Assembly: GCA_014529385.2 (NCBI GenBank)
Contig: CM043962.1
Coordinates: forward strand, 130,461,074-130,525,073
Source: Adiantum capillus-veneris
Taxonomy: Eukaryota > Streptophyta > Polypodiopsida > Polypodiales > Pteridaceae
Reading direction: 5' to 3'
Length of the DNA: 64,000 nucleotides
The translations under genes were made by a program, and so were the position numbers. The notes below the pieces were generated by a model. It worked only from the letters and a program-made list of their open reading frames with translations, searched no databases and was not told where the DNA came from. Positions within the stretch are counted from its first letter, which is position 1, and every line of letters starts with the position of its first letter. Below, in pieces: positions 12,868 to 23,516 of this stretch.

Positions 12868-14325
12868 AGAGGGCATTTTTGGCTCCACTAGAGCAAGATC
12901 CATATCAGCTATTCTTGAGTCAGGAATCAGGTGAGGCATGGAGACTCTTTCATGAGCACTCCCCCCCTCCTGCCATTACTTCTACAGAGGCCTGGGACAA
13001 TATGTGTCATCTTTGTACACAGTTCTTGGACAGCCCTCTCTTCTCGACCCCCCCAAGCCATGCCCACACACTTGTGATTTTTTCACCATTGAGATAGTGA
13101 AGAAGGCCATTGATAGGATGAGGACTGGGAGAGAATATTACCATGATGGATTAGTGGCTGAGCATTTTATACATGCCACGAATCTGCACGCAGAGCTTCT
13201 AGCAGTGATGTTCATACGTGCCGTGTGTGAGGGTTTGCATGATACTTGGAATTTATCTACTATTGTACCTATCTTCAAGTCAGGAGACCCTAAGGAGCTT
13301 GGCAATTATTGCACTATCATGATTGGACACACATTGGCATGGTTGTATGCATACATTCTTGAGGAGCAACTGAGTAGATGGGCAAAGAGGGAGGGGTATA
13401 CACGTAGCCGGGCAGGCACGGTTCAGGAGAGGTTTTTCTTCTCTTGACCACAGTTTGACACTCAGAGCCATTATTGAGCAGGGCAAATAAGATGGGAGAC
13501 GGATCTATTGTAGCTTTGTGGACTTTCGCAAAGCATTTGACACAGTGCCCAAAGCTAGATTGATGCACAAACTACATGAGATGGGAGTACCCACAGAGCT
13601 CATTGGGGGATTATGGCATTATACAGGTCAGTAATGGGGCATGGACGCACTCCAGAGGGGTTATCTACATTAGTTCACTCCACTATCGGGGTGAAGCAGG
13701 GCTGCCTTCTCTCTCCTACTCTATTTGGTATGTATGTGGATGAGTTTCATGACTATATTCAGAGAGAGGGTTATAGAGGTGCACAATTGACAGGGACATG
13801 GATTCCACTATTGCTATATGCTGATGATATTATGTTGATCTCCGATTCTCCAGAGGGGATGCAAGATGCTTTGCATACATTTGCCTACGACGGTGGTTTG
13901 TCTGTAAACCTTGATAAAACCAAGGTTATGGTGTTTAACATCATAACCTTGGCTATGGTGTTAGCCAAGGTTATGGTATTTAACACCGCCCCATAGTGGA
14001 CCAAGAGATCATCACCCGCATTCACATACGGCCATGAGATAGTGGAGTACTTACACCTATCATGGGGTGGTCTTTAGTGGACCAGCATTTTCATTGAGTG
14101 GACACTAGATTGACCAAAGCACATGCAACATTGGGTGGATTGGGAGAGGATGTGTTCAAATTCAGTTTCATGAGCCTCATACGAAGCTCTGGCTTTTGGA
14201 CACTTTGGTGGCTTTTGCATTGCTCTATGGGGAGACATGGAGAAGACTTTAGTCTCTATGATCTCAGGGCGTATTAGAGCCAAGGCTTCAATACCACATG
14301 ACATTCTGGTAGAGCTAATGTCTGG
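12868..14325 (+). pseudogene. LINE-type reverse transcriptase, broken
   Basis: Pieces in order: STIVPIFKSGDPKELGNYCT with a TIM block (about 13251-13330); a VDFRKAFDTVPKARLM block (about 13517-13560, in another frame); GVKQGCLLSPTLFGMYVDEF (about 13690-13750); and the catalytic YADDIML at 13816-13836. A SVNLDKTKVMVF block and a degraded post-RT region follow. This order is typical of non-LTR (LINE) reverse transcriptases that copy element RNA at the target site. At least two frame changes occur, between 13440 and 13610. The relic ends at an abrupt inverted junction near 14.325 kb with a second LINE copy on the other strand. Confidence 0.85.
13918..13990. repeat. Hairpin/duplication inside the LINE relic
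   Basis: CCAAGGTTATG and CATAACCTTGG form an 11-bp perfect stem around a short loop. A further AGCCAAGGTTATGGT copy follows. It disrupts the KTKVMVF segment and looks like a local template-switch product. Confidence 0.7.
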
Positions 14326-14903
14326 AGGACTCTAAGGCCAACCTGGCATACCTACCTCTGGTAGTATCCCATAGGTTGTGTACAAAGGAGACTGATCTGG
14401 TAAGCGCCTCAATCTCCATAGGGGAGACAGCTAACTCCGCTCGAATGATTTCATGAGGTACGGAGGTCTTGGCTCTAATCAGCCGAGAGATCATAGATAC
14501 CAAGGGACTCTCCATACGTCTCCGACATTCCTGCCTACAGAAGGTCCCCGAACCTGCACCCCATATAGCATAGTAGAGGCAACCAGAGTATCAAAGAGCC
14601 ATAACTTTGTCCTAGGTTCCCGGAACTGAACCTGCGAACACATCCTCTCCAATCCTCCCAAATCGGCATAAGCTCTAGTGAGTCTAGTCTCTGCTGCTCT
14701 TCTCAAAGAAAATCTCAGCCCAGTAAAGACTACCCTCAGGTAAGTGTATGCATCTGTATACTCCACAATCTCCTATCCATACATGAAAGTAGGTGCTGAT
14801 CTCCTAATCCATTGTGGTGTGGTGTTAAACACCCTAACCTTGGTAAAACTAAGGTTTACACACAATCCACTGTCCTCTGCAAAACTGTGTAATGTCTGCA
14901 AAT
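14326..14903 (-). pseudogene. LINE post-RT fragment, opposite strand
   Basis: Reading on the minus strand from about 14903, a short stretch matches the NLDKTKV region. It is followed by YLRVVFTG, AYADLGGLERM and FREPRTKLWLFDTLVAS-type blocks (ORFs 14766-14491 and 14515-14315). The plus-strand LINE has the same blocks, more degraded, at 14095-14310. The two copies meet tail to tail near 14325. Confidence 0.75.
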
Positions 14904-14913
14904 GTCGTTGCAT

Positions 14914-15049
<136 letters not shown>

Positions 15050-15346
15050 TTTCAACATCCTTTAGTAAGTAAACTTGGAGAATCTCCTGGAAGGGAACTC
15101 CTAGGACCAGCTGAAGATATGCCGATAGGCATACATGTTATAGAGAAGGAAATAATGTAAGGATTGCCCCATGACCCAGAATCTGAAGACCACCATATTG
15201 TCTCCCTCTATAATTCTCTTTCTTTTGAATAAGATATTGAAATCAAATGTGCCAATTTCTTTCTCTATCCTTCACAAGCTGATAAACTAACTATATGCCC
15301 ATAGGCATACATGTTATAGAGGAGGAAATAATGTATGGATTATTCC
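15050..15346 (+). repeat. Left half of the repeat hosting the H3-Ulp1 transposon
   Basis: Homologous to 10367-10655. Homology breaks at 15346 where the transposon TIR begins and resumes at 25213. Confidence 0.85.
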
Positions 15347-15378
15347 CATTAGGGGAATTTTGAGGTCACTTTTGTGCC
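15347..15378 (+). repeat. Left terminal inverted repeat
   Basis: Starts CATTAGGGGAATTTTGAG; pairs with 25181-25212, with two mismatches over about 32 bp. Confidence 0.92.
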
Positions 15379-15674
15379 CTGTAAGAATATGTAGGGAGAG
15401 AATATATACTTTATTTTAAAAATAGTGAAATGTTTGTAAAAAGGTGAGTTTGCGTCCTTTTTACCTCCACCGAAACATGTCATTGTCAAATCTTTCTAGG
15501 ATCTTTCGTATTCTAAAAAATACTCCCTCCAAAACTAACGAAAACGTCAGTTCTGACCCAAAATTCAAAATTTCCAAAAGCTGAAACAAACCTTTTCTGT
15601 GTCGTCTTCTTCCTCGTATCTGCACAGCTTTTTCCTATAGTACTATCTCTAACAAATACTGTTAACAGACTTCC

Positions 15675-16130
15675 ATGAGGAAGAGAAGAAGCTTATACCA
15701 TCTACACATTGAGCTAAATGAAGAATATTGTCCAGTGCGGAAGAGAAACAAATGTGCAGAGGTGTCCTCGTCCATATTTGAAGCAATGTGGCAAGATAAA
15801 AAAAATCACATTGATCTCTGGACTGATGGAAGATTGTATCCAGTGGACCCAATGACAAAGAGCACTCCCCCATTCTCAAATTGTTCATCTTTGATAAAAT
15901 TTGTGGGTGATGGTCAAAGAGGGTTGCTGGGTTATACACAGAGTCTTGCGGCAGAGAGAGATATTCTTAAGTTAGAAGATCATTTGACCAAACAAATGAT
16001 AAATACTCTTAAACAACAACTTGAGGAATGTAAAGAGAGCAACGAAAAGCTACAAACTCAGCTCAAACAATCTAGAAGCAAGAATACAATGTTAGGAAAC
16101 AGACAAAGAGAAAAGAAGTTAAAGAAATAG
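15675..16130 (+). CDS. N-terminal ORF of the transposase region, coiled coil
   Basis: 151 aa from the first ATG inside the TIR. The N-terminus is basic (RKRRS); residues about 95-150 form a Lys/Glu/Gln-rich heptad-like coiled coil (LKLEDHLTKQMINTLKQQL). A TAG ends it, followed at once by CAGCAAG|GTATTG, a plausible splice donor. A good acceptor (TTTGATTTAG) lies before the next exon at 16370. It was probably the first exon of the transposase, with the TAG replacing a sense codon, but joining the sites gives the wrong phase, so an extra indel or another site is needed. It could also be a separate small protein. Function unknown. Confidence 0.55.
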   Translation: MRKRRSLYHLHIELNEEYCPVRKRNKCAEVSSSIFEAMWQDKKNHIDLWTDGRLYPVDPMTKSTPPFSNCSSLIKFVGDGQRGLLGYTQSLAAERDILKLEDHLTKQMINTLKQQLEECKESNEKLQTQLKQSRSKNTMLGNRQREKKLKK

Positions 16131-16370
16131 CAGCAAGGTATTGTTATTTTATATGATTCTGCTTATGCTTATTTTATATGATTCTGGTTATGTTAGGTTG
16201 TTAATCTTTTTGTTAAGTGATTCTGCTCCACATTATTATGCTTATGTTATTGTTATTATGCTATTGTTCTTTATTAAATGATTAATATTCAGTTAACTTT
16301 AATTTAGTTTATTTATTTTGTTGGTGTCATTTGGACAATAATCAGTTAATTTTGTACCTTTTGATTTAGG

Positions 16371-18340
16371 ACTTTGCTACAACCAAACTCTCCATCAAAC
16401 ATGGAAATGGCAGCTAAACATTATTGTGATGTTTTACCTCTCAAGGTTGCCAAAAAGATTTTCACAGAGAAGAAGTTTAAAAAGGCAAAGGAGCAGTGCA
16501 TTGAGGGATTTTTGCAGAGCTCTTGCTTGGACAAGGAGGATGTGCAATATACTATGGATAAGGTAGGCATTAGCAGAGATGGCTATAGCAAGCTGTTCAG
16601 AAATATGAAGTCAAGGTTAAAGCAATGTAAGGTCAGGTCCTCTTTGCTTCCAAAGCCATCCATTGTGCAGCAGGCAAGGAAAAAGATCAATGAGAGGATA
16701 ATGGAGATGTTGGGTGAGCCTCACCACATTCATGGTACCTATCATGGTAAAAAGAGGGATCTTCAATTTGACGAGTTCAATAATATTTTCCTTGACTTGA
16801 AGACGCTTCAGAAGGAAATGATCAGATTCTATGAGCTGGAGCATACAAAAGCAAATGGTGTTGTCAGTTTTGTGATAAAGCTTGATGAATGTGAGATTGT
16901 TAAGAACAGCAAAATTGAGAGGATTTCCATAACTTTAATGAACAGAGCATTGAAACCAAAGGATACCAAGTACTTCAGCGTGCAATCGGAGAAGAATGTC
17001 TGGTGGCTAGGTGCTTTTGAAGTAGAGAGTGAAGACTTTGATGTTCTGGATTAGGTTTTCCATCAAACAACAATACCCAAAGTCATTAATGCATAAGAAT
17101 TAGGGGAAGAGATTGAAGTTGAAGGGTTTGGAAGTTACAGGGTGGAATGGCACATGGGAGGAGACCTTAAAACCCTTAAATGTATGTACAATGTCTCCAA
17201 AGGAGCTATGGCAAAGAGCCCTTGTCTGTATTGTATGGCATCAGCAAAAGAATGTAATCCTGCAAATTGGAACAAAGCACCCAATAGGCATACTCAAGAT
17301 CCAAACTTCAAAGCAGTTTTAAATATTCCACTTGCTAATGTCCACATATGCACTCTGCATGCTCTTTGCAGAATTGTGGATAAAATTGTACATCTCTATG
17401 TGGGGTTTGCCTGGAAGTTACAGCCAAAAGCAGCTAGAGATGCTGCAATCAAATGTATTGAAACGGTTTTATCAGAAATTGGCCTTCACAGTGGTAAGAT
17501 TAAGATTGAAACAGACCTGAAGAGCTCTTCAAATGGAAACAATGTGCCTAGAAAGGTATCTGTTGGTGGTGTGAAGGCCAGAGCTTTCCTAGGGTTTCAT
17601 GGCAAACTAGGAAAGGTAAATGCCAAGAAGGGTTCATCCAATGTGAAGTATAACCAGTGGAAAGCTCTCCACAATGCCATCAAAGATCATGGTCTTGAAG
17701 GTACATCAAGAAACAAAAAGGCAGAGGTATGGGAATCACTAGACAAAGTATTTTCCTACTGTGATAAGACATCCTGGGGAAAAAATGATCTGCCAAATTT
17801 CAAGAAAGTGCTCAATAACTTCAGAAGTGCAATGAAAGATGCTTGGGATCAGGAATTCACACATTACATGGTAAGTTTTTTATTCCTTTTTAATATGTAC
17901 ATACTTTTAGTTTGGAAGCATATGATTAATCTCATACTTACTAATTATTGACACACTTTTACTTTGCCAGCATATAATTTACAATCACACTCCCTGGTTT
18001 GTAAAGAGATGGGGCTCCCTGTCCATATGGTCTACACAAGGAGAAATCCCATTATCAAGCAAGAACCAAGTTTTTCAAGCATACAAGACATGGAGGAGGT
18101 GCAGTGAAGGCAAACAGCTTGCTTGAGGTTTTCCAATGGTTCTATAGACAAATATGGCATAGAACCAGATCAAAAATGACAAAGAAAGCACTATTGAACT
18201 CAGATTTAGCAAATGCCTTACACAGGAACAAGCAGAAAAGACAAAATTCATATAATAGTTCATCTGCAAATGAAAAATTCTTACAATGGCTAGCTACAAG
18301 AGAGAGACAAGGTAGAAAGTGGGCCAAAGTACAGGTATGA
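16371..18340 (+). pseudogene. Transposase-like protein, decayed
   Basis: A long reading frame is interrupted by two in-frame stops (TAG 17052, TAA 17094). An intron at 17871-17970 (GTAAGT...CCAG) and one frameshift near 18035 follow. Recognisable blocks: a basic N-terminal part with DNA-binding character; FVIKLDECEIV (about 16866); HMGGDLKTLKCMYNVSKGA (about 17151), followed by a PCLYC pair; VHICTLHALCRIVDKI (about 17340); and, after the frameshift, EKSHYQARTKFF and HTRHGGG (18041-18100). A first acidic residue, a GGD block, a Cys pair, an LHALxR block and a late Glu are typical of RNase-H-fold transposases of large eukaryotic DNA elements. That assignment is by motif impression only. The gene ends 6 bp from the stop of the converging gene. 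Both nonsense codons fit C-to-T change of Gln codons. Confidence 0.7.
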
Positions 18341-18346
18341 GCAAAG

Positions 18347-19840
18347 TCAGTCTTTTGATGAAGGTACATCAACTTCACCCCTAAACTTCAGAAACTTCTG
18401 CTTATTGTAGCCTATCATTTGTCTCTTGAGGTCCCCAGAGTGGGCAAGCACATAGGATGCCATTGTTGCAAAATAACCAGCTCTAGAACCAGTAAGGCCA
18501 GGGACGAATCCAAAAATTCTGATGGCTTCCTCCTTTTCCACCAATATAAACTTCTCTAACCCTGGAGGAAGCTGATATGAACCAACAACCTTTGCAAGTG
18601 CTTTAATTGCAAGCATTGGCAGCAATGGTTCTCTTGTAAACTTGTTATGGAATATAATGACAGTCTCTTTGTTGAGCTTCCCAATAAAGTGTCCCAAGCT
18701 CTGGTTCCTTCCTAAATTTAAGGGTCTGGAACCCTTCCCCTTGCCAAGGAATTTGTCTGTGACCAGTATTTCAATCTGCAAAAATATGTCTTGGTTAATT
18801 GTTCAGCACATTAATAAGGCAGGGCAAAATGGTCATTAACATACCTTAGGAGACTCATCCTCCTCAAACAAGGCAGGTTCCCATATATCAATGGATCTAG
18901 TTGGCCTTACTTCATAATCTCTGGTCTTTTCCTCTCCCATATTCTCTATTTTAAGCCTTTTCTGGATCTCATTGAACTCCTCTTCAGAAGGTACACCCTG
19001 TTGCTCATATCTCAGAACAATGTCCTGCACATGCTTTCCAACACTTGAGCTGTCAATAAAATTTTCTGCCTCTGTGTCCAAGACTGCTAATGGGCAAGGT
19101 GAGTAATCAATAAATCCTATGTCATTAGATCCCCACTCAGCCAAAACTGCCAAAGCATAATCTTCCCTTAGATCAAAAAGATGCTGAATGTCATTCAACA
19201 AAACATATTCCTTTTTGTTAACTTTGTATGTGGGAAATGTTGATGTGCAATGCAAAGGATCAACATCTTCATCCTCAATGTCAACATTCTCCACTTTAGT
19301 GATGTTTTCTGCTTTAAATTTTGCAATGTCCAGCATCTCAGTGCTTTGTAGCTTCTCTTCCTCTTCATGGAACTCCATCTCTATCTCCTCTTTCTCCTGG
19401 TCCTCCTTAGCCTGGGAAATCTGCTTTGGAATCTCTTTGCCCTCTGGTGTTGGGAGTACACTGAAGAAAATGATAAGTCCAAGGTCATAATCTACCAACT
19501 GGAAATGCATATTACCATGAAATTTGCAAGGCTTTATGATCTTTTGCCAGTCTGGATGAAGGCTTGACCACTTCTTTGCAATACCTGTCCTTGACAAGCT
19601 ACCTGCTTTGCATATATCAACAAAATGAACAAGATTGTCAAGCCTGTGATCTCTGATCAAATCTGTATATATCTCTTTCAAGTCACTAATTTGTGTAGAG
19701 AAGCCATCCACAAGTGCTTGAAGATCAAAGGCAGCATTAAAAATCTGTTTGACACTTTGAAATCTTGTAAGTTCATTAACTTTGTAAAGAAAAGACATCA
19801 GCCTGTCATCAGCGGTCTCTTGTATATCCTCTGTATCCAT
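18347..19840 (-). CDS. Unknown 474-aa element protein, two exons, intact
   Basis: Exon 1 runs 19840-18845 from ATG (MDTEDIQETADDRL). A 69-bp intron (GTATGT...TGCAG, 18844-18776) follows, then exon 2 18775-18347. Phase is kept across the junction (ESPK|IEILV). A TTTCTCTTTTTCAG acceptor-like string 25 bp upstream suggests a further 5' exon or a leader intron. The protein is acidic, with a Glu-rich segment (about residues 150-185). A well-conserved-looking block is KKEYVLLNDIQHLFDLREDY. No family was recognised. It is the only gene of the element without a visible lesion. It converges on the transposase gene and shares a divergent promoter region with the H3-Ulp1 gene. Nuclear, DNA-associated or regulatory roles would be guesses. 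Confidence 0.75.
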
Positions 19841-20912
19841 TATGACAATCCACAAATGCTCAACTGAAAAAGAGAAAACAGAAGTCTATCAAGACATTAA
19901 CCACCCTTCTTTATATCAAGTCTACAAACAAATTAAAAGCATAAAATTGTCAAGCAAATTAAGCGCACAAATTAAGCGCAAGCAAAAAAGAATTACATAA
20001 AATTGTGACATGCAAAGTTTGTCACTTGCTATGCGAACTTTGAGAAGTTAAGAGAAACTCGGCACTCACTAACTACGCGCACAGAGTGACACTTGGTACG
20101 CAATTTCCTATTGCTAGGAAGAGGTTGACGTCCCCCAAAATCGCGCACGGGTGTCGCGGTGTGTCGCTTGGAGGGTTGGAGGCTTAAATTCGAAGCCTTG
20201 TGAATGACAATAAGCAAAAAAACGGGTTGGGTAGGTTCCTTTTATGGCCAAAAACGCCACCTCGGGGGGTGTGCAAATCGGTTTTCGCCTCGAAGTTTGG
20301 TCCAACGGCTAGTTTTTATGCACCTAGGGACTTGCGCCATGCACCCTGTATAAACCTCCTCAGAGCCCAAACTAAGCGCATTTTGAAGGAGGTTTTACCT
20401 GGTTCTCGCACTTCCACAACCCAAAACTTCAAGTGCTTTGACCGTCACACCGTGCGCGATATTCGTAAGTGAGAAGACTTTGCCTCCTTTGTCATTTCGC
20501 GTACGGAGTTTAAAAGCAATGTGTTCCACTATGTCCACAAATGTGATCATGTTTACGATGTGTACCGCAATGTGTGCCACTATTTTCACCATGCATACAA
20601 TATGTGTCTCAAGAGTTTTAAGAGGTTTTCACCGCTTGGGACTCCCGTCATCCCGTGCGCGAATTTGGTAAGTGAGAGGACTGTGCACCCTTCGCAATTT
20701 CGCGTACGAAGTGTCACCGCCTCTGTGTAATGCTCCGTCACCCCGTGCGTGATCACCGTAAGTGTGAGGACATTGGTCCCTTTGTGATTTCGCGTACGGG
20801 GTGTCACCGCAATGTGTTCCACTATGTACGGAAATGTGTGCCACTAAATATACATCGTTTACTTTTTTTACTAATGTTTGTTGTGTAACAATCATTCCTA
20901 TCCCTTTTGAAG
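19841..20912. promoter_or_regulatory. Divergent promoter region with CpG-rich repeats
   Basis: This ~1.07-kb interval separates the start codons of the minus-strand unknown gene and the plus-strand H3-Ulp1 gene. It is much richer in CpG than its surroundings. Three degenerate repeats at about 20440-20525, 20645-20735 and 20740-20815 each combine CCGTGCGCGA or close variants, TAAGTGAGAGGAC or variants, and TTTCGCGTACG. Related CGCGCAC motifs occur near 20077 and 20138. The repeats could bind an element-encoded protein. No TATA box was assigned. Confidence 0.5.
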
Positions 20913-23069
20913 ATGTCAAGGACCAAGAAGACTGCAAGGAAGGTTGATAAGCCGGTTGATAAGCCTCTATCCAAAGATGAAGAAGAAGCTCAGCCTAGCA
21001 AAGCTTTAGCTGGTACTTCAAAACCAAAGGAGAGCACATCTCAGAGGAAGGACCCTAAACCAAGCACACCTGACCCTCAACCAAGCAAAAGAAAAACTAC
21101 ACATCAGAGGAAAGATTTCAAGCCAGTGCAGCTTAAGCCTCTCCTTACAAAGAGAAAGTTCAAGCAGGGGGTCAAATGTCTAAGAGAGATAAGGAAGGCC
21201 ATAAAGGCCATCAATCTTGCAATTCCCAAACTGCCCTTCCAAAGACTATGCAGACAAGTTGCAGAGGAGTACAAGATTGACATGAGGTGGACTAGAACTG
21301 CATTGGCATGTATCCAGGAGGCTTCTGAGGACTTTATGATTGAGCTTTTCCAAGATGCCTATATCTGTGCAGCTCATGCCCATAGGGTTACTTTGATGGA
21401 CAAAGACATGATCACCCTCAGGAGGCTGAGATACAGGTTTTCAAGAATGTTGGAGTCTGTCCCTATGCATGATATTAAGGCCTTTAATATTCTCAACATT
21501 CCTCCATGGAGGAAGCCCAAGGAGCCTGAAGTAGGAGTAGTTGATATTACTGAAGAAGAGGAAAAGGAAAGGAAAAAGAGAGCAAAGGAAGACAAGGAAA
21601 TTGTAGAGAGAAAGGAGCTTGACCTGTTGGAACCTCAGATAGTGCCCCTCTTGAGGAGTGTCAATCCTACTGGTTTTGTTGTCGCTCTATTCAGTGAGGA
21701 GGATCCTAGGGAGGATTACAATTCACTTGACTCTGAGACCTTGGAAATTCTCAAGGACTGGACCAAGGAGATCAATTCTCCACTCCTTATCACATGCCTC
21801 AGGTTGTTTTTGTTTTCCTATGTATTTTTGTTTATAGCAAGAACTATTTATATAACAATATCTTGTACCAGGTTAATGATGCATACATATGAGCCAGACC
21901 TTCAACAAAAGGTGGAATTTTTAGACCCTTCTATCTCCCACTTTCTCAGGACAGAGACAAATATTAGAGAGCTCACAAAGTGGTTGATTCATGTGGACTT
22001 GGAAATCTGTGAAATTTTCTTGATTCCTTATCATGAGAGGTAAGTTTCCTACCTACACCTTGTGAAGAGAATTTACTAATTCATGTTAGAAGGCTAACTG
22101 AGGCTTGTTTTTATAGCTCACATTGGAGTTTAATTGCAATTGATATTGTGAAAAGAAAATGCTACTTTGTCAATTCTCTTGCTGGAGTACATGGTCAAGC
22201 AAAATTGTAAGTATAGTAGCAGACACATTTTGTAAACCACAAGCAGAACCTCAAGCACATACTTTTAATAAAGAATTTTGGACAGTGTTGCTACAAGATT
22301 TATAGAGACACTGGAGAATTGTCCACCCATGCCAAAGATGCTGACTAAAATCCAATTTTCAGTTGTGAAGGTTGGAATTCTTTATGCTTTGTTCACTTCA
22401 ATGGATTATCCTCAAATATTTTTTCCCACAAATACATGTAATGAGTTGCAGGTTCCAATCCAGCCTGAAAGCCATTCATGTGGATGGAGGGTAGTGACAA
22501 ATGCCAAGCTCCTCTTGGACTTCATATACTGCAATGACAATCAGAATATAGAAGTATAGCATATTTCATATTTGCTAGGTGTATTTTTTCTCATTTTATT
22601 GTTCCTAAAACTTGCTTTCTATTGCCTTGTATAGATCAACAGAGAGTGCTATAGTGAGAACCATGTATGGTTGACAAGAGCAAATATTATCAAGTATATG
22701 ATTGAAGCAAATGGATGACTACAAGAGGTATTTAAAGATGATGATGCTGAAGAGCTAGAAAAGGCAAAGGGGAAAGCAAAACTAGAAAAGGCAAAGGGGA
22801 AAGCAAAACTAGAAGAGGCAAAGGGGAAAGCAAAGCTAGAAAAGGCAAAGGGGAAAGCAAAACTAGAAGAGGAAAAGGGAAGTGAAGAGGAAGAAGAGAG
22901 TGGTGAGCAGGAAAAGGCAAGTGAAGAGATGGATGATAAAAGAAAGAGGAAGCAGCCCTCAAGCCCTCCTGCCAAAGAGCCCACAAGAAAATCTCCCAGG
23001 ACAAAAGAGCCCATTGCAAAAGCACCAACCCCTAGGGACAGGAAAACTCCTGGCAGAAAACTATTCTAG
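20913..23069 (+). pseudogene. Histone H3-Ulp1 protease fusion with Lys/Glu-rich tail (one TGA)
   Basis: Five exons in consistent phase: 20913-21802, 21872-22039, 22117-22206, 22286-22553 and 22635-23069, all with GT-AG introns. The frame holds 616 codons plus the stop, except for TGA at codon 500 (22716-22718), which would cut off the last 116 residues. Residues 1-10 are MSRTKKTARK, almost the H3 tail start. Residues 90-176 align without gaps to the H3 fold (LREIRK, KLPFQRL, CAAHAHRVTLM, RRLRYRF); about half of ~87 positions match canonical H3 by hand. An acidic/Lys linker follows, then a C48 (Ulp1) peptidase-like domain. Its His355 (SSHWSL), Gln442 and Cys448 (SCGWRV) are in place, but Asn372 occupies the usual Asp position. 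Ulp1 enzymes cleave SUMO-type conjugates. The tail after codon 500 repeats EKAKGKAKL units and ends Pro/Lys-rich. ATG at 20913 is chosen because it yields the H3-like N-terminus. Confidence 0.88.
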
Positions 23070-23075
23070 CTTTTT

Positions 23076-23275
23076 GTAGCCCACTTGTATCAAGCTTCCC
23101 ACTTGTATCCAATTGTCTATTCTATAGCCCTTTGTATCAAGCTTGTATCAAGCTTTTTGCAGCCCACTTGTATCAAGCTTCCCACTTGTATCTAATTGTA
23201 GCCCACTTGTATCAAGCTTCCCACTTGTATCCAATTGTCTATTCTATAGCCCACTTGTATCCAATTGTCTATGTA
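23076..23275 (+). repeat. Short tandem repeats in the H3-Ulp1 3' region
   Basis: Repeated GCCCACTTGTATCAAGCTTC and CCACTTGTATCCAATTGTCT units (20-35 bp) start 7 bp after the fusion gene's stop. They could act in 3'-end formation or protein binding; no function is shown. Confidence 0.75.
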
Positions 23276-23394
23276 ATTGCAAATATTTGAAATTGAATAC
23301 ATTTTGATCACCTTGTTTTAAGACTCTGTTACAAAATCAAATCATTGAAGTAAAATCATTGATGTTTGGAAAAGTTGCATTTCAATAACAAAAT

Positions 23395-23516
23395 AAAGAT
23401 CCTTTTAGATCTTTATTTCAATAAGATCCTTGCAGGTCATGTGATACAAAACAAGATCCTTGCAGGTCATGTGATACAAAATAAGATCCTTGCAGGTCAT
23501 GTGTTACAAAATTGCC
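23395..23516 (+). repeat. 30-bp tandem repeat, three copies
   Basis: Three copies of a 30-bp unit with core AGATCCTTGCAGGTCATGTG lie between the two convergent genes of the element's right half. Confidence 0.85.

Noticed and set aside
16617-16844. Minus-strand frame within the transposase
   Set aside because: It overlaps a coding exon with better motif support on the other strand.
19188-19567. Plus-strand frames opposite the 474-aa gene
   Set aside because: Ser-rich shadow of the Glu/Lys-rich minus-strand exon.
22649-23028. Minus-strand Ser/Phe- and Leu/Pro-rich frames opposite the fusion tail
   Set aside because: They are shadows of the Lys/Glu-rich coding repeats on the plus strand.
20913-23069. 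Reading the H3-like gene as the host's own histone or CENH3 gene
   Set aside because: It lies inside the TIRs, has introns, is fused to a protease-like domain, and shares a divergent promoter interval with another element gene. Host H3 genes in plants are ~136 codons without such a fusion.
23395-23516. CRISPR-like array of 30-bp repeats
   Set aside because: The copies are directly adjacent tandem repeats without spacers, in plant DNA.
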